Shown here one piece after another: positions 10,901-19,396 of a stretch of DNA of 64,000 nt. The DNA comes from Paraphaeosphaeria minitans (Eukaryota > Ascomycota > Dothideomycetes > Pleosporales > Didymosphaeriaceae): contig WJXW01000019.1 in NCBI GenBank assembly GCA_015832175.1, forward strand, positions 124,001-188,000. The letters run 5' to 3'. A program made the position numbers and the translations under genes. Positions within the stretch are counted from its first letter, which is position 1. Each line of letters starts with the position of its first letter. Under the pieces are notes generated by a model. That model ran no database searches, was not told the origin of the DNA, and saw nothing but the letters and a program-made list of their open reading frames with translations.

Positions 10901-11763
10901 GACACACAGTTGTCTAGTTGTGCTGTATCTTGCGCCGCAAGCGGGTCTGGGATACCCTGAACGCCTATCTCTATCAGACCGGCAAACTTTGGTAGGCTTG
11001 CCTCTGGGACTCTGTAGTGGTACTGAGCTAGGTGCGGAGTACCTAGTGCGGAAGTGGGGATAGAGGTCACTATCGTCTCGTGGTCTGATCCGCTGTGCAT
11101 GCTGGCCTCGACAGCCGACTGGGCGAATGGGATGTTAGAGAAGGTCAGATCAAGGACATGACCAGCGCAGTGCGTTGGCTGCCCTGGCACGCCAATGTAG
11201 TCCATGGAGGCGGCGGCCGCCCACCTGGCAAGCTCTATGCCGCCGTTGGCTGCGGTGACAGCCGGTTCAAAGGATTCGTGTCGGACATTGAAGTCACCTC
11301 CCACAAGGCAGTGTTGGGGAGGCGTGAGATGCGTGACGTATTGAAGTACGTCAGGGGTAAGTGGCTGTCTATAGCAGTTGAGTATTGCTACTCCGTTCAC
11401 AACAACCCATAGCAGGTCTGGATGGTTGAGACTTTCTCTAGTCTGGAGTCTTAGGTGGTACCCTTTCCGGATATACGTCATCACCCGAGGGCGCGCTGAG
11501 CCCGATGCGGTGGGAGTGTCCCAAGTGCTGATCGGTGCGAGGTGCCGAAAGCCAGGGTGGGTAGAGGTCCTTGAGTTGGCACATGTGAAGGGCTCTTGCA
11601 CGCACACAACATCCAGGCCCTTCTGAAAGGCCACTTCTAGTATGGTGATATGGCAGGGAGAGCTCCTGCCGACATTGGCCCAGCATACTCGTAGCTGTTT
11701 GCTTGGTAGACTGGGCTGTTGTTGCCCGTTATAGGCTGGGGTGTTGTTGGGGTGTTCTAGCAT
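7927..11763 (-). CDS. LINE family 1 ORF2: endonuclease / reverse transcriptase / RNase H
   Basis: The 1278-residue protein carries an N-terminal endonuclease/exonuclease/phosphatase domain (about residues 24-235; VQEP near 56, GGDFNVR near 155, GSDHE near 225). The reverse transcriptase (about 480-770) has TLDVQGAFDA, GTPQGSPLSP and the catalytic YADD at 671-674. RNase H (about 980-1115) has SDGS, DAE, DSTS and GNETAD. A C-terminal zinc motif C-x-C-x7-H-x4-C lies at 1210-1224. This set copies element RNA into chromosomal DNA by target-primed reverse transcription. The start ATG overlaps the ORF1 stop (ATGCTAG), which suggests translation by termination-reinitiation. All catalytic residues looked for are present and no frameshift is seen. 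Confidence 0.93.
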   Translation of the reverse strand: MLEHPNNTPAYNGQQQPSLPSKQLRVCWANVGRSSPCHITILEVAFQKGLDVVCVQEPFTCANSRTSTHPGFRHLAPISTWDTPTASGSARPRVMTYIRKGYHLRLQTRESLNHPDLLWVVVNGVAILNCYRQPLTPDVLQYVTHLTPPQHCLVGGDFNVRHESFEPAVTAANGGIELARWAAAASMDYIGVPGQPTHCAGHVLDLTFSNIPFAQSAVEASMHSGSDHETIVTSIPTSALGTPHLAQYHYRVPEASLPKFAGLIEIGVQGIPDPLAAQDTAQLDNCVSLLTETIQQSVRTAGRPDRKEGRAAPWWTEECKTAYQAYKRARQLYLGSPPSEETRAFKTIVRQAKRQYWRHVIDNAKDDKDLFKVIAWHKLTPENQETPLIVNDTTIYDPLEKAEALREEVLNRYTAEDDLRQCPDQEAAATLPWSTYISLEEAERNTIGVSSTSPGTDRSTVRLLRACWAHVGELIRRIFQQCLELNHFPAYWKLAEVAMIPKVGKTDRRSPRSWRPIALLSCIGKGLERTVARRIAWTAMTHKILSPQHGGALPKRSAADLTAAFTHDTEAAWALNQHVTMVTLDVQGAFDALLKNRLLHRMVEQGWPQRTILFIDSFLTARRVQVRLGQVTTPSYPAACGTPQGSPLSPVLYTLYLAELLSMDIERRFGYADDICLYRASHSLDNNVELLAADLRQIRTWGAINKVTFAPEKQEMIHLTRQRSSYAPLCVVDEHLTIHPILPGGEHCQPALRWLGIWFDRRLTFRRHVAMRAAKAAKVAHHIRSLARTTCGPPASSLRKATIACVYPSLLHGTECWYRGRTKPPRTLKPGRPPEVSAYVGWHIAAIDKTIAIAARGILPVWRTTPTATLFRDAGLPSAAVALEEAKLRYATHLRAIDSDHLLTNRAVVPIVNRGKGAGKPQRIQTKVQQLGSLLPEIPRTELIAPHYSPGCRTDPTLGIDKKTAAKSFKEWWAQLPPLDVTIFSDGSEQYTKEGEKRVTYGYAVYQNGRQLQSGRGSLHPTSHVFDAEVVGAWRGLQHTIRQPALSTRRIWMCVDSTSVIWGLRGVAPSTSQWAFLACHGAMETHDVSIKWAPGHLGIEGNETADRLANQEAQHPSPPTGKAAVPTLSGIKSVARKVLRSIQQIWWADKKTKLSRWYKSWELDYAPRRGPGELDLPRAVLARFLSIRSMHGDFAWYHRKFNHNDANLTCSCGRDKTPEHLALCRKTLGAFGRWPLRPPALPSSRADGLAYTAALIGDPEAFEAFTQLTQYYTKVCPR

Positions 11764-13412
11764 GTCGATGGTGGGTCATCGCTCATGCTGGTGTCTTCTC
11801 TCTCTGAGGTAGACGGGTCAGTGTAGATAGTGGGTCGTGGCTGCAAGCTTTTGGCAGACATTTGCCGGACGTTGAGGTTTCTATTGCCCGTGGCTGCCCG
11901 CCTTGGTCTCTTTTCTCCGCTGGTAGCGGATGAAGGTACGTGGGAGGCACTGATTGTTCTGGTACGTGTAGTTTGTGCTGCTTGCTCCTGAGTAGTAGGT
12001 TGGGGTGTCGTTGTCTCCTGAGGAGCCTCTGGTGGAGTGGAATCAGGCTGAAGTGTGGCCTGTCTCAGGGTCTCTTCGACTGTTCCGTAGAGGTGCTTGT
12101 GTGCTATCCTGCCTGCGCGGCGGATGGCTTTTAGCTCAGTCTTTGTAGGCTTGCTTATGTGTCCGTGTACCCGACGAGGGGCTGCAGGGCAGTTGGAGTG
12201 GCTGGCTGGGTGAGGGCCGTGACAGTTGGCACACATAGCTTTGTGGGGGCAACTGTCTCCGTGCTGTCCTTGGTGTCGGTCCGTACGGTCACCGCAGTGC
12301 GCACAGCGGGCTACTCGGGTACAGCGTGCAGCGTTGCAGTATCCCTGGCAGCCTGGGTCATGTCGCTGTATAGTTGGACGTTTGTGGATTTCCTTTGAGA
12401 ATTGGCTCGTGCCAAAAAGCTGGAATGAGCGGACTGGCTGCTTGTATGAGATAATCCAGGTAGTGAGGCCATTCTGGTTCACCCCGTGCCGTGAGGTCCT
12501 GCAGCTGACGGGCTGCTTGCCTGTTTGTGAGCATACCTCTTCCGCGACCAGCTGGGTAGTAGTTGGTATTTCTGTGCCGTCTAGGGTCCGAAAAGAGCTG
12601 GGTACTCCTTGCACTGCGTAGTTGATCCAGCGTTCTGGGATCCTGATCGCGTCTCCGTCTAGCGCTTGTACTATAAGTACCTGGTTCTCTTGCGTTAGGA
12701 GTTGTTCCCGGATATTCTGGTTAGCTGGGGTAATTGCCCAGCCTGTATTGATAGGTGATGCAGTAGGTATATCCTTGAGGGTGATTCCTCCTATGCTCTT
12801 GCATATTGCCTGCCTTACTGCAAATGGTGATGGTTGTTGCAGTCGCATTGCTGGGTTAGAGATGGCTATAAAGATTCGATTGTCTTCTTTTGGCTTAGCT
12901 AGCGGGGCGGGCCGCGTCCTAGCAGCGATCAGGGGTCGACTGATGCCCCTATTCGAGTTTTGGGGGTCTCTGGCTACGTCCGCCCAGGAGCGGCGTCCTG
13001 ATTCCTGGCTCCTGGAGTTGCTGTAGCCGGCGTCGCTGCTCCAGCGGGAGCTGGGAGGGGAGTTGCTTGGGGAGAGGGAGGTCAGGGCATGGATGACTCT
13101 CTGCTGCAGCTCCTCTGCGATATTGGCTTCTTGAGGATTAGTGTAGCCTTGTGCGTGTTGATCTACGGCTGCTGCGAAGGCGGCAGTGATGGTGTTCCAT
13201 AGCTGGGTGGTCTGCTGGGTCTCGGTGATGTGGCGTTGGACGGCGTCAGAGACTCGAGGTTTGGGAGCGCCCCCACCGGGGTTCTGACTGCTCAGCGGGG
13301 GTGCCGGGTGGTGCACGTCCTTCTGGAGCCGTCTTGAGGCGCTGGTATTGAGCTGCTGAGGGGACTCGGGGTCTGGGGACCCCGTGTGGTGGGAGGAGGG
13401 AGACTCTACCAT
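11757..13412 (-). CDS. LINE family 1 ORF1: Gag-like nucleic-acid-binding protein
   Basis: This 551-residue protein begins MVESPSSHHTG. The N-terminal 190 residues are Ser/Pro/Gln-rich and probably disordered. The middle part (about 190-350) is more structured. A Cys/His cluster at about 360-425 (CQGYCNAARC, CAHCGD, CANCHGPHPASHSNC) has the spacing of retroelement zinc knuckles. The tail is basic and Thr/Pro-rich. In Tad-like LINEs this protein packages the element RNA into RNP particles. The frame overlaps ORF2 by seven bases. The second copy at 62094-63749 encodes the same protein with a single Thr/Ala difference. Confidence 0.9.
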   Translation of the reverse strand: MVESPSSHHTGSPDPESPQQLNTSASRRLQKDVHHPAPPLSSQNPGGGAPKPRVSDAVQRHITETQQTTQLWNTITAAFAAAVDQHAQGYTNPQEANIAEELQQRVIHALTSLSPSNSPPSSRWSSDAGYSNSRSQESGRRSWADVARDPQNSNRGISRPLIAARTRPAPLAKPKEDNRIFIAISNPAMRLQQPSPFAVRQAICKSIGGITLKDIPTASPINTGWAITPANQNIREQLLTQENQVLIVQALDGDAIRIPERWINYAVQGVPSSFRTLDGTEIPTTTQLVAEEVCSQTGKQPVSCRTSRHGVNQNGLTTWIISYKQPVRSFQLFGTSQFSKEIHKRPTIQRHDPGCQGYCNAARCTRVARCAHCGDRTDRHQGQHGDSCPHKAMCANCHGPHPASHSNCPAAPRRVHGHISKPTKTELKAIRRAGRIAHKHLYGTVEETLRQATLQPDSTPPEAPQETTTPQPTTQEQAAQTTRTRTISASHVPSSATSGEKRPRRAATGNRNLNVRQMSAKSLQPRPTIYTDPSTSEREDTSMSDDPPSTC

Positions 13413-13559
13413 CCTATTAAGCTCCCTTACGCGTCGCGCGGGGGACCTAGGCGGATGCTAGAGGTACTCCCAGAGTGGCCGCAGCGAGCCGGATCAGTTG
13501 CTGGGATTTTTGGGGCCTCTGTGAAGGAAGTCCAAAAATCGAAAGTTTGGTGTTCGGTG
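13413..13559 (-). promoter_or_regulatory. LINE family 1 5' leader
   Basis: The 147 nt upstream of the ORF1 ATG appear identical in the two copies (here and 61946-62093). Since every new full-length copy must carry its own transcription start, this leader most likely contains the internal promoter. No TATA box is evident. The sequence ends AGCTTAATAGG just before the ATG. Confidence 0.5.
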
Positions 13560-14323
13560 AGGTAGGGGGTGTGTCACCCCTGAGGCTCCATATCACTGAG
13601 GTGCTGTCTATGCATAGCCAGATTCGGCGGGTGCGGAGCTCTGGTTGTCTTATCGTGTGCTGGAGGTCTCTCCATGCTCCTATTGCCTCAGCGTCAAAGA
13701 CGTGGGAAGTAGGGCTGAGTGACCCGCGTCCAGTCTGTAGCTGCTTTCCGTTCTGATACACTGCAAAGCCGTAGGTGACCCGCTTTTCTCCTTCCTTTGT
13801 GTACTGTTCAGAGCCATCTGAGAAGATAGTGACATCTGGTGGTGAGAGCTGAGCCCACCATTCTTAAAAAGCCTTAGCTGCAGTCTTCTTGTCTATGCCG
13901 AGCGTTGGGTCAGTTCGGCAGCCAGTTGAGTAGTGAGGGGCTGTAAGTGTGGTCCTAGGGATCTCTGGTAGAAGAGATGCCATCTGTTGGACTTTAGTCT
14001 TGACCCGCTGGGGCTGTCCCGTTTTTACGCCCTTATTTACTACATGTACTGCTGTGCGCTTAGTGAGGGGGTGGTCTGCGTCTGTGGTGCGCAAGTGGGT
14101 TGCAAATCTGAGTTTAGCTTCCTCTAGTGCTACTGCTGCAGACAGTAGTCCGGCGTCTCGGAAGAGTGCAGCTGTAGGGGTTGTTCTCCACGCTGGTAGG
14201 ATGCCCCTTGCTGCTATAGCCAGTGTCTTGTCTATAGCAGCTATGTGCCATCCAATGTAAGCCCTGACCTCTTGAGGCCTGCCTGGTGTAAGCGTGTGTG
14301 GCTGTTTGGTGCGGCCTCTTTAC
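13560..14323 (-). pseudogene. Decayed LINE ORF2 fragment (linker plus start of RNase H)
   Basis: Reading on the minus strand, this segment matches ORF2 residues about 820-1066 of the intact family 1 element at moderate divergence. Examples are EIPRTTLTAPHYSTGCRTD, DPTLGIDKKTAAKAF and the RNase H words SDGS, FDAEAIGAW and CIDSTSVIWSLRG. A TAA at about 13864 replaces the lysine of KSFKEWW. Both ends are truncated: the right end stops abruptly near 14323, and the left end is cut inside RNase H exactly where the intact LINE begins. It is therefore a relic of a related LINE subfamily. Confidence 0.85.
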
Positions 14324-16636
14324 CTGCCTTGGATGGACGTTAGGTCAGCTGTAGCATGCATCTCATGCATCACTGGACAAGCTGCAGCCACCCCGACAAC
14401 CCGGAAACTAATATATGAATCCGTAGGTGATCAATGCAGTCAGAAGCATTCAGGACTCGCTCGAATTTAGCTCAGCACGAAATACATCTCCGTTGGTGTT
14501 TCCATCCTTTTTCCGACAGCGTAGCCGACCATCTGCGCACAATGACCACAATAAATATTGGTTCCAAACTGGAACATGCTTGAGTGACTGTGATCACGTC
14601 GGCAGCGGCAGCAGCATATTAATGATGGAGGCGGTTCCATGATCCTTTAGGCCGAAGTAATGCTGGAGTTCGAGGACTTTGACGACGTACCGTTACCGGA
14701 TTGCATAGACTGGGTAGACGATCGGTAGGCGGCTTGGGTTTGTAGCTGCAGCAAGCGAGAAATGTTACCGTCGGGATTCTGTGGTGGCGTAGGCTTTTGG
14801 GCAAGCACGGATCAGAGGGGTCAGTCGGCGGATGTGCTGGACGGTTGGACCCAGCAGTGGATGTGGTCAGAGCGTGTCGTTGGAATGATGTGAAGTCGGC
14901 ATTGGTGAGATAGAGATTGTGGGATCTCATATATAGCTTGCGCATAGGCCGAGATAGACCTGTAAGATGGGTCTAATAATTTGTCCACAACGATCCAAAG
15001 CATCATGAAGGAATCAGCGCAGCTTTACATATAGATGTTCATGCGATCGAGCGATCCAAACGAGTGATCTGCTCGCAAGGGCCAACCCAATGGCGCCGGC
15101 GGGAACGGGGAGGTTTCCGACCAGTAGCGCTGCGCTGACTTGCAATGGCATTTTTGAATCTCGATGCCATTACCAAAATCCGATACTTCGATGGTACGTG
15201 TCATTATCGCCTCTCAGACTTCCTGCGGAGGCAACACATGAAATCATCTCCTGCACACCGGGAACGTTAGATCTAAAATATCGGCGCTACAGAGTTCCGT
15301 TAAGTCGATTAGCTTTTGACCCTTGATAGCATGTGTCTTGAGGCGCTGATCTCCTCTTCTTTTCCATATTTTGCCCTCTCTTCCCTCCACCAAGCCACTG
15401 TGATACTTAGCAAAATCGACAACGCAAACTCAACACTTTCAGCGCCGTGGGGTTACACCCAACCAATGCCACTAGGCAATCCCTTCCCATTGAGGTTTGG
15501 TTTGATTTAGTATGGAGGAGTTGCTGAGTCAACTGAAGAGCGCCTAGGCCTCTGGAACCTCAACCCGTTCTCACAACAATCACTGTTGAACTTCGCGATA
15601 TTCCTATTCCTATTCCTATTCCTATTTAACACATGGGGCGTGTCTCAGACTCATGCCTTTAGCGAGTAACTGGTTATACATCATCTCGAACAGGCACTGA
15701 CAAAATTACGACATCATTTTACATCATCTTGAAATCATCTTCACCTCATATACAGTCTTATCTCCTACGCACTCTAAACGGCTGCTCATTGGCTGTTAGA
15801 GTAATAATAAGCATGCAGATAAATAGGGAAGAGTATCTCTATATGCTCTATTTGGTAGTCTAGCATTCACAACAAATTCAGTCTCTTGTTAATTCAGGTG
15901 CATCTTTTATTTGAGATCGAGTCGATCTTCAAATACATCAACCAATAGCAAGAGGTAATCTACCAGATCCAGTAGAATGCCCCGCAAATTTTCGCCCCAT
16001 TCCACTTCTGGCCGCCCCCATGAATCAAACCATCGGCGATTTCGCCTCAACCTGCCTACGTTTGCCCTGCACAATGCTCTGTCCTAGTCTCCATTCTCGC
16101 AGCCTATCGCTGGTTTGTAACGAAACCGGGCAGGGCAGCGCTCGTTCCTCGGAACTTTCCCACGCCTGTCCAGCCCGCTTGCTCTTAGAGGACGTGGCGC
16201 ACGCCTTGATTCGATAAAGCAGCGCATTGGTGTAGCTACGCTCATTTACTCAGCAATCCCCAAAATACCAGTTTTTCTTTCTAACATCCCTTGTTCTCAC
16301 GCTTCGCGATATCTTCACTCCTTCATATCCCTTCCCCCAAACCGATTTACTTATCCCACGATGGGGCCTTCCCGTCTTGTCCTCCAAGCTTAATGCCATC
16401 TCTGGAGTTTGCGAATATCCTCCTACCAGCTGGCAACTTAATCTCTTTCCCTCTTGGTCCCCGCCTTCCTCTGCTGAATTTATGCCCAGCTACCCGAACC
16501 GTCACTGAGTTCGTCACTCACATTGTCTACCAGGTGGCCATTGGTCTAGTGTCCCTACCTTCGGCCGCTATTATACCTCTACTACTCAGCCCCTACTGTA
16601 CGGAATCATCAAATCCAGGGTATCGCCTCACCCTAT
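14324..16636. other. No gene recognised; one short hexamer repeat
   Basis: Only short frames of up to about 140 codons occur, without recognisable motifs. Most are shadows or chance. A short TATTCC repeat lies at about 15600-15627. The stretch just before 16637 is presumably the promoter and 5' leader of the SAM/HMG-box gene. Confidence 0.5.
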
Positions 16637-18292
16637 ATGACCGACTTGGAGGAAGAGTTACAGCAGCTAGGGCTGTCTCAATACCTGGAAGTTCTCGTCG
16701 CCGAAGGCTTTGATACATGGGAGACGGTATTAGAAATTACAGAATCGGATTTGTGAGTCGCGGCGGCCCGGCTAAGCAGGAAGAAAACTTACTTATGCAG
16801 TAGAAACTTTCTCAATGTCAAGATTGGTCATCGAAGGGTATTTGCAATTTACTAGCTCATCTTCAGAATTTCCCCCTTCTCCTTCACTGCCAAGGGTTTG
16901 ACGACTCTACTATGCTAACTATGACATGTCGACAGAAACTTCAGCGGGCAATTGACGAATGGCGCCATCAGACCCACAATCACCACCCTCCAATCGTTCG
17001 CACGAAACGGAAGTATACGCGACATCCTAAAGTTAGTACAGTCCAGACGCGCCATTTCCATGCCTTTGCACAGGCAGGTACATATCTTATGTATTACTAA
17101 CGTTACTCAGCCGGACGAGCATGCGCCGGAGCGACCCCCATCAGCCTATGTGATATTCTCCAACCGTTAGTGGCTTTTCCTACCTATACATGCAGTGTGA
17201 TTAACAGGGTCAGAGGTGAGGGCGTCTCTAAAGGGCCAACGATTGTCCTTTACAGAGATCGCACAACTTGTTGGAGAACGATGGCGAAATTTGCCAGCAG
17301 AGGCTCGGGAAGCGTATCAACGCTAGGCTGGCACTGCAAAAGAGAACTATTACACAGAGCTGGCAGAGTACAAGAAATCCTCCGAATATCACGCTTATCA
17401 AAAGTATTTCCAGGAGTTCAAGGCGAAACACGCTGCGCTACACGATGGTTCGTTGACCGGCTGTTTACTATTGGTGTTTTGCTGACATTGTGTAACGGGT
17501 GCAGAACGCAAACATTCCAGGTTAGAAACCCAAACAAGGACTGAGTACGGTGACCGACGGCCAAATAGAGAAGTCAGCTCAATTAGACTCAATCCTTTCA
17601 TAGCGAAGCACGATCAAGCAGAACTAAACCCAACCGTGAGTCTCCCGCGGCCTCCTAGATATTCGTGCCTGTCAAAAAGGGCGCCTTCGGCACCTCATTC
17701 TGTTCCCAAATTAGACTCCGCTCGCTTAGCGGGTCCTGGATCACCTGCATTTTCATCGTCAGGGTTAGCAACTCTGCATCAAGAAGGAACATTTGATCTC
17801 CGTCCCGTTACCGCGCGGCGTGACTTCTCGGAGCGAAATTCGGACCTTAATATCCCCGTCAACTCTTCTTCCTATATGCATCAACCTATAAACGCATCAA
17901 CTACACTTCCTTCACTCTTTACTACTTCACATTACAACAACCCTGTGGATTCACCCTTAAACCAATCATTTCGAAAGCCTACACGGCTGCCATCCCTTAC
18001 TCATGACGGGACGATCCTCTCCATGGAAGGAGGCCGCGAGTACGACGACACCAATTACGTAGGCTCTTCTTCCCAACTTGCCAATGATCCAGAATTCACC
18101 CTGCCCCTACTGCGACCACTGCCAAGGCTGGGACGTACTCCCTTCACGCTCGATCAACCTGCTCAGGTTTCTTCGCCTACACAACAGACTGAAGAACTCC
18201 ATCCCTCCTCCTCATCTGCAGCAATAGTAAGAACAGGAGAACTGGCGAGAATCGCCGACGCGGAAGCTGTGGACATGAAGAGCTCTCTCTGA
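16637..18292 (+). pseudogene. SAM-domain plus HMG-box transcription factor, one internal stop
   Basis: Six exons can be joined in frame: 16637-16752, 16801-16837, 16936-17031, 17111-17165, 17208-17447 and 17505-18292. Introns 2, 3 and 5 show CTAAC- or CTGAC-type branch sites. The result is a frame of about 443 codons. Exons 1-3 encode a SAM-like domain (DLEEELQQLGLSQYLEVLV, FDTWETVLEIT, VKIGHRRKLQRAI). KRKYTRHPK then leads into the HMG box (ERPPSAYVIFSN, LSFTEIAQLVGERW, ENYYTELAEYKK). The rest is a Ser/Pro-rich tail. Such fungal proteins bind DNA through the HMG box and regulate development or mating. A TAG at 17324-17326 (codon 141, inside the HMG box) stands where Gln is expected, so the protein would lose the third helix and the tail. 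Everything else looks intact, so the lesion is probably recent or a sequencing error. Confidence 0.75.
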
Positions 18293-19279
18293 GCTCTAGT
18301 CGGCCAGGGATTTGCTCGCTTAGAATGTCTGGCGGTGGATGGAAAAGCTATCGGGCGTTTCTAGCCCCAATTAGCCCTTGTTGGTTACAACAATCAGTAA
18401 GTCAGGCGTCGGGCGTTCATTAGTGCGTTCCGAGCGGGATGTAGTGAAATCAAGGGGTGGCTGGTCCTCCTAGGATGTGAAAGACAATTCTACAAAGTTA
18501 CCTACCCGTGTTGGTGATATGTCGCTTGGAGCGCTTCTTTCGACATACTATCGCAGAATTCTGGCGGAATGTAGGAATTGTGGTGACTTTTTGACCTGGT
18601 CTCCTGTTTTTTTTTTTTTTTTGGCAATGCGCATACAGCCCGGCGATGTGTCTAACGTTGGCAAGTTAGAGTGAGTCACGACTTGGATACCGATAACTGA
18701 GATCTCACTCTAACAATCCCGAACGATTCAGCCTGATGCCGTATCTCCACTGACGGCAGTACTACCTCGCTGTGGAATGCTCTTTGAGGCGATCTGAACG
18801 TACTCAATGCCCCTATTGTAGCTCCTTTCGGCGTAGGTACATTCGATTGCAAGCGGCTCTTTCGGCTGCTTGCTTCCCTTGGTTACTGGAAATGCACCCG
18901 GCACTGGTATTGGACGAGATAAGGGGAGCATATCCTGCGCGAAAGTGGAGCTGGCCGGGGCAAGGCCTGGTTCTCCCGGGAGACTGCCTCCTTGGCGGGA
19001 GAGTGGTCACGTGACTGCTGACATAATCCCGCCTGGCTCCAAGGGGTGTGTCAGTGTCGCAGGGTAGGCATGATCTACACGAGATCCAAGACAAACGCTG
19101 TATTAGTAATCTAGCTGTGCTCCTCATCAAAACTTGAGAGCCACAGTACCCCAAACCACAGACAAAACACACGATACAACTCTGCTGCTTCTCATTGAGA
19201 TCGTTTGCCCCATCATCATTTCAGCACACCAAGTGCGACAGTCAGCCTCTAACCGCAGGAAAGGCACCGAGCCGTTCGT
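18293..19279. other. Intergenic stretch, includes a 16-nt T run and probable LINE 5' leader
   Basis: No gene-like frame is seen. A run of 16 T lies at 18607-18622; it could be a minus-strand poly(A) relic or simple slippage. The right end up to 19396 probably includes the 5' untranslated leader of the LINE whose ORF1 starts at 19397, but its exact 5' boundary cannot be fixed without a second copy. Confidence 0.45.
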
Positions 19280-19396
19280 GTGTGCACAAAACCAAGGGCA
19301 GAGGAGACAGCTTACATACACATTGCGAATACCGGAGTCCAATCACAGAGGGCGAAGAGACGCGGGGAGGCGGCGACCTCGACGCGTCCTGGTGGG

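Larger units (their letters stand above)
7534..13559 (-). mobile_element. Full-length Tad1-clade LINE (family 1, copy 1)
   Basis: The boundaries come from comparison with the second copy at 61946: both begin CACCGAACACC and the 3' ends share (CCAA)n followed by GCCACTCAATCCA. The element is about 6.03 kb, with a 147-nt 5' leader, ORF1, ORF2 overlapping by 7 nt, and a roughly 390-nt 3' UTR. Both ORFs are uninterrupted. The 5' side abuts a decayed LINE fragment (13560-14323) and the 3' side abuts a pogo transposase tail. No target-site duplication could be recognised. It is a candidate active autonomous element. Confidence 0.9.

Noticed and set aside
15600..15627. TATTCC repeats as a functional array
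   Set aside because: Only about four units of a simple hexamer with no flanking structure; an ordinary microsatellite.
16936..17110. Apparent frameshift between the SAM part and the HMG box
   Set aside because: A 79-nt intron (17032-17110, GTTAGT...CTAAC...CAG) places KRKYTRHPK directly before the HMG box in frame, so no frameshift is needed.
18607..18622. T run as the poly(A) tail of a minus-strand retroposon
   Set aside because: No retroelement sequence, gene copy or target-site duplication is visible next to it; simple slippage is enough.
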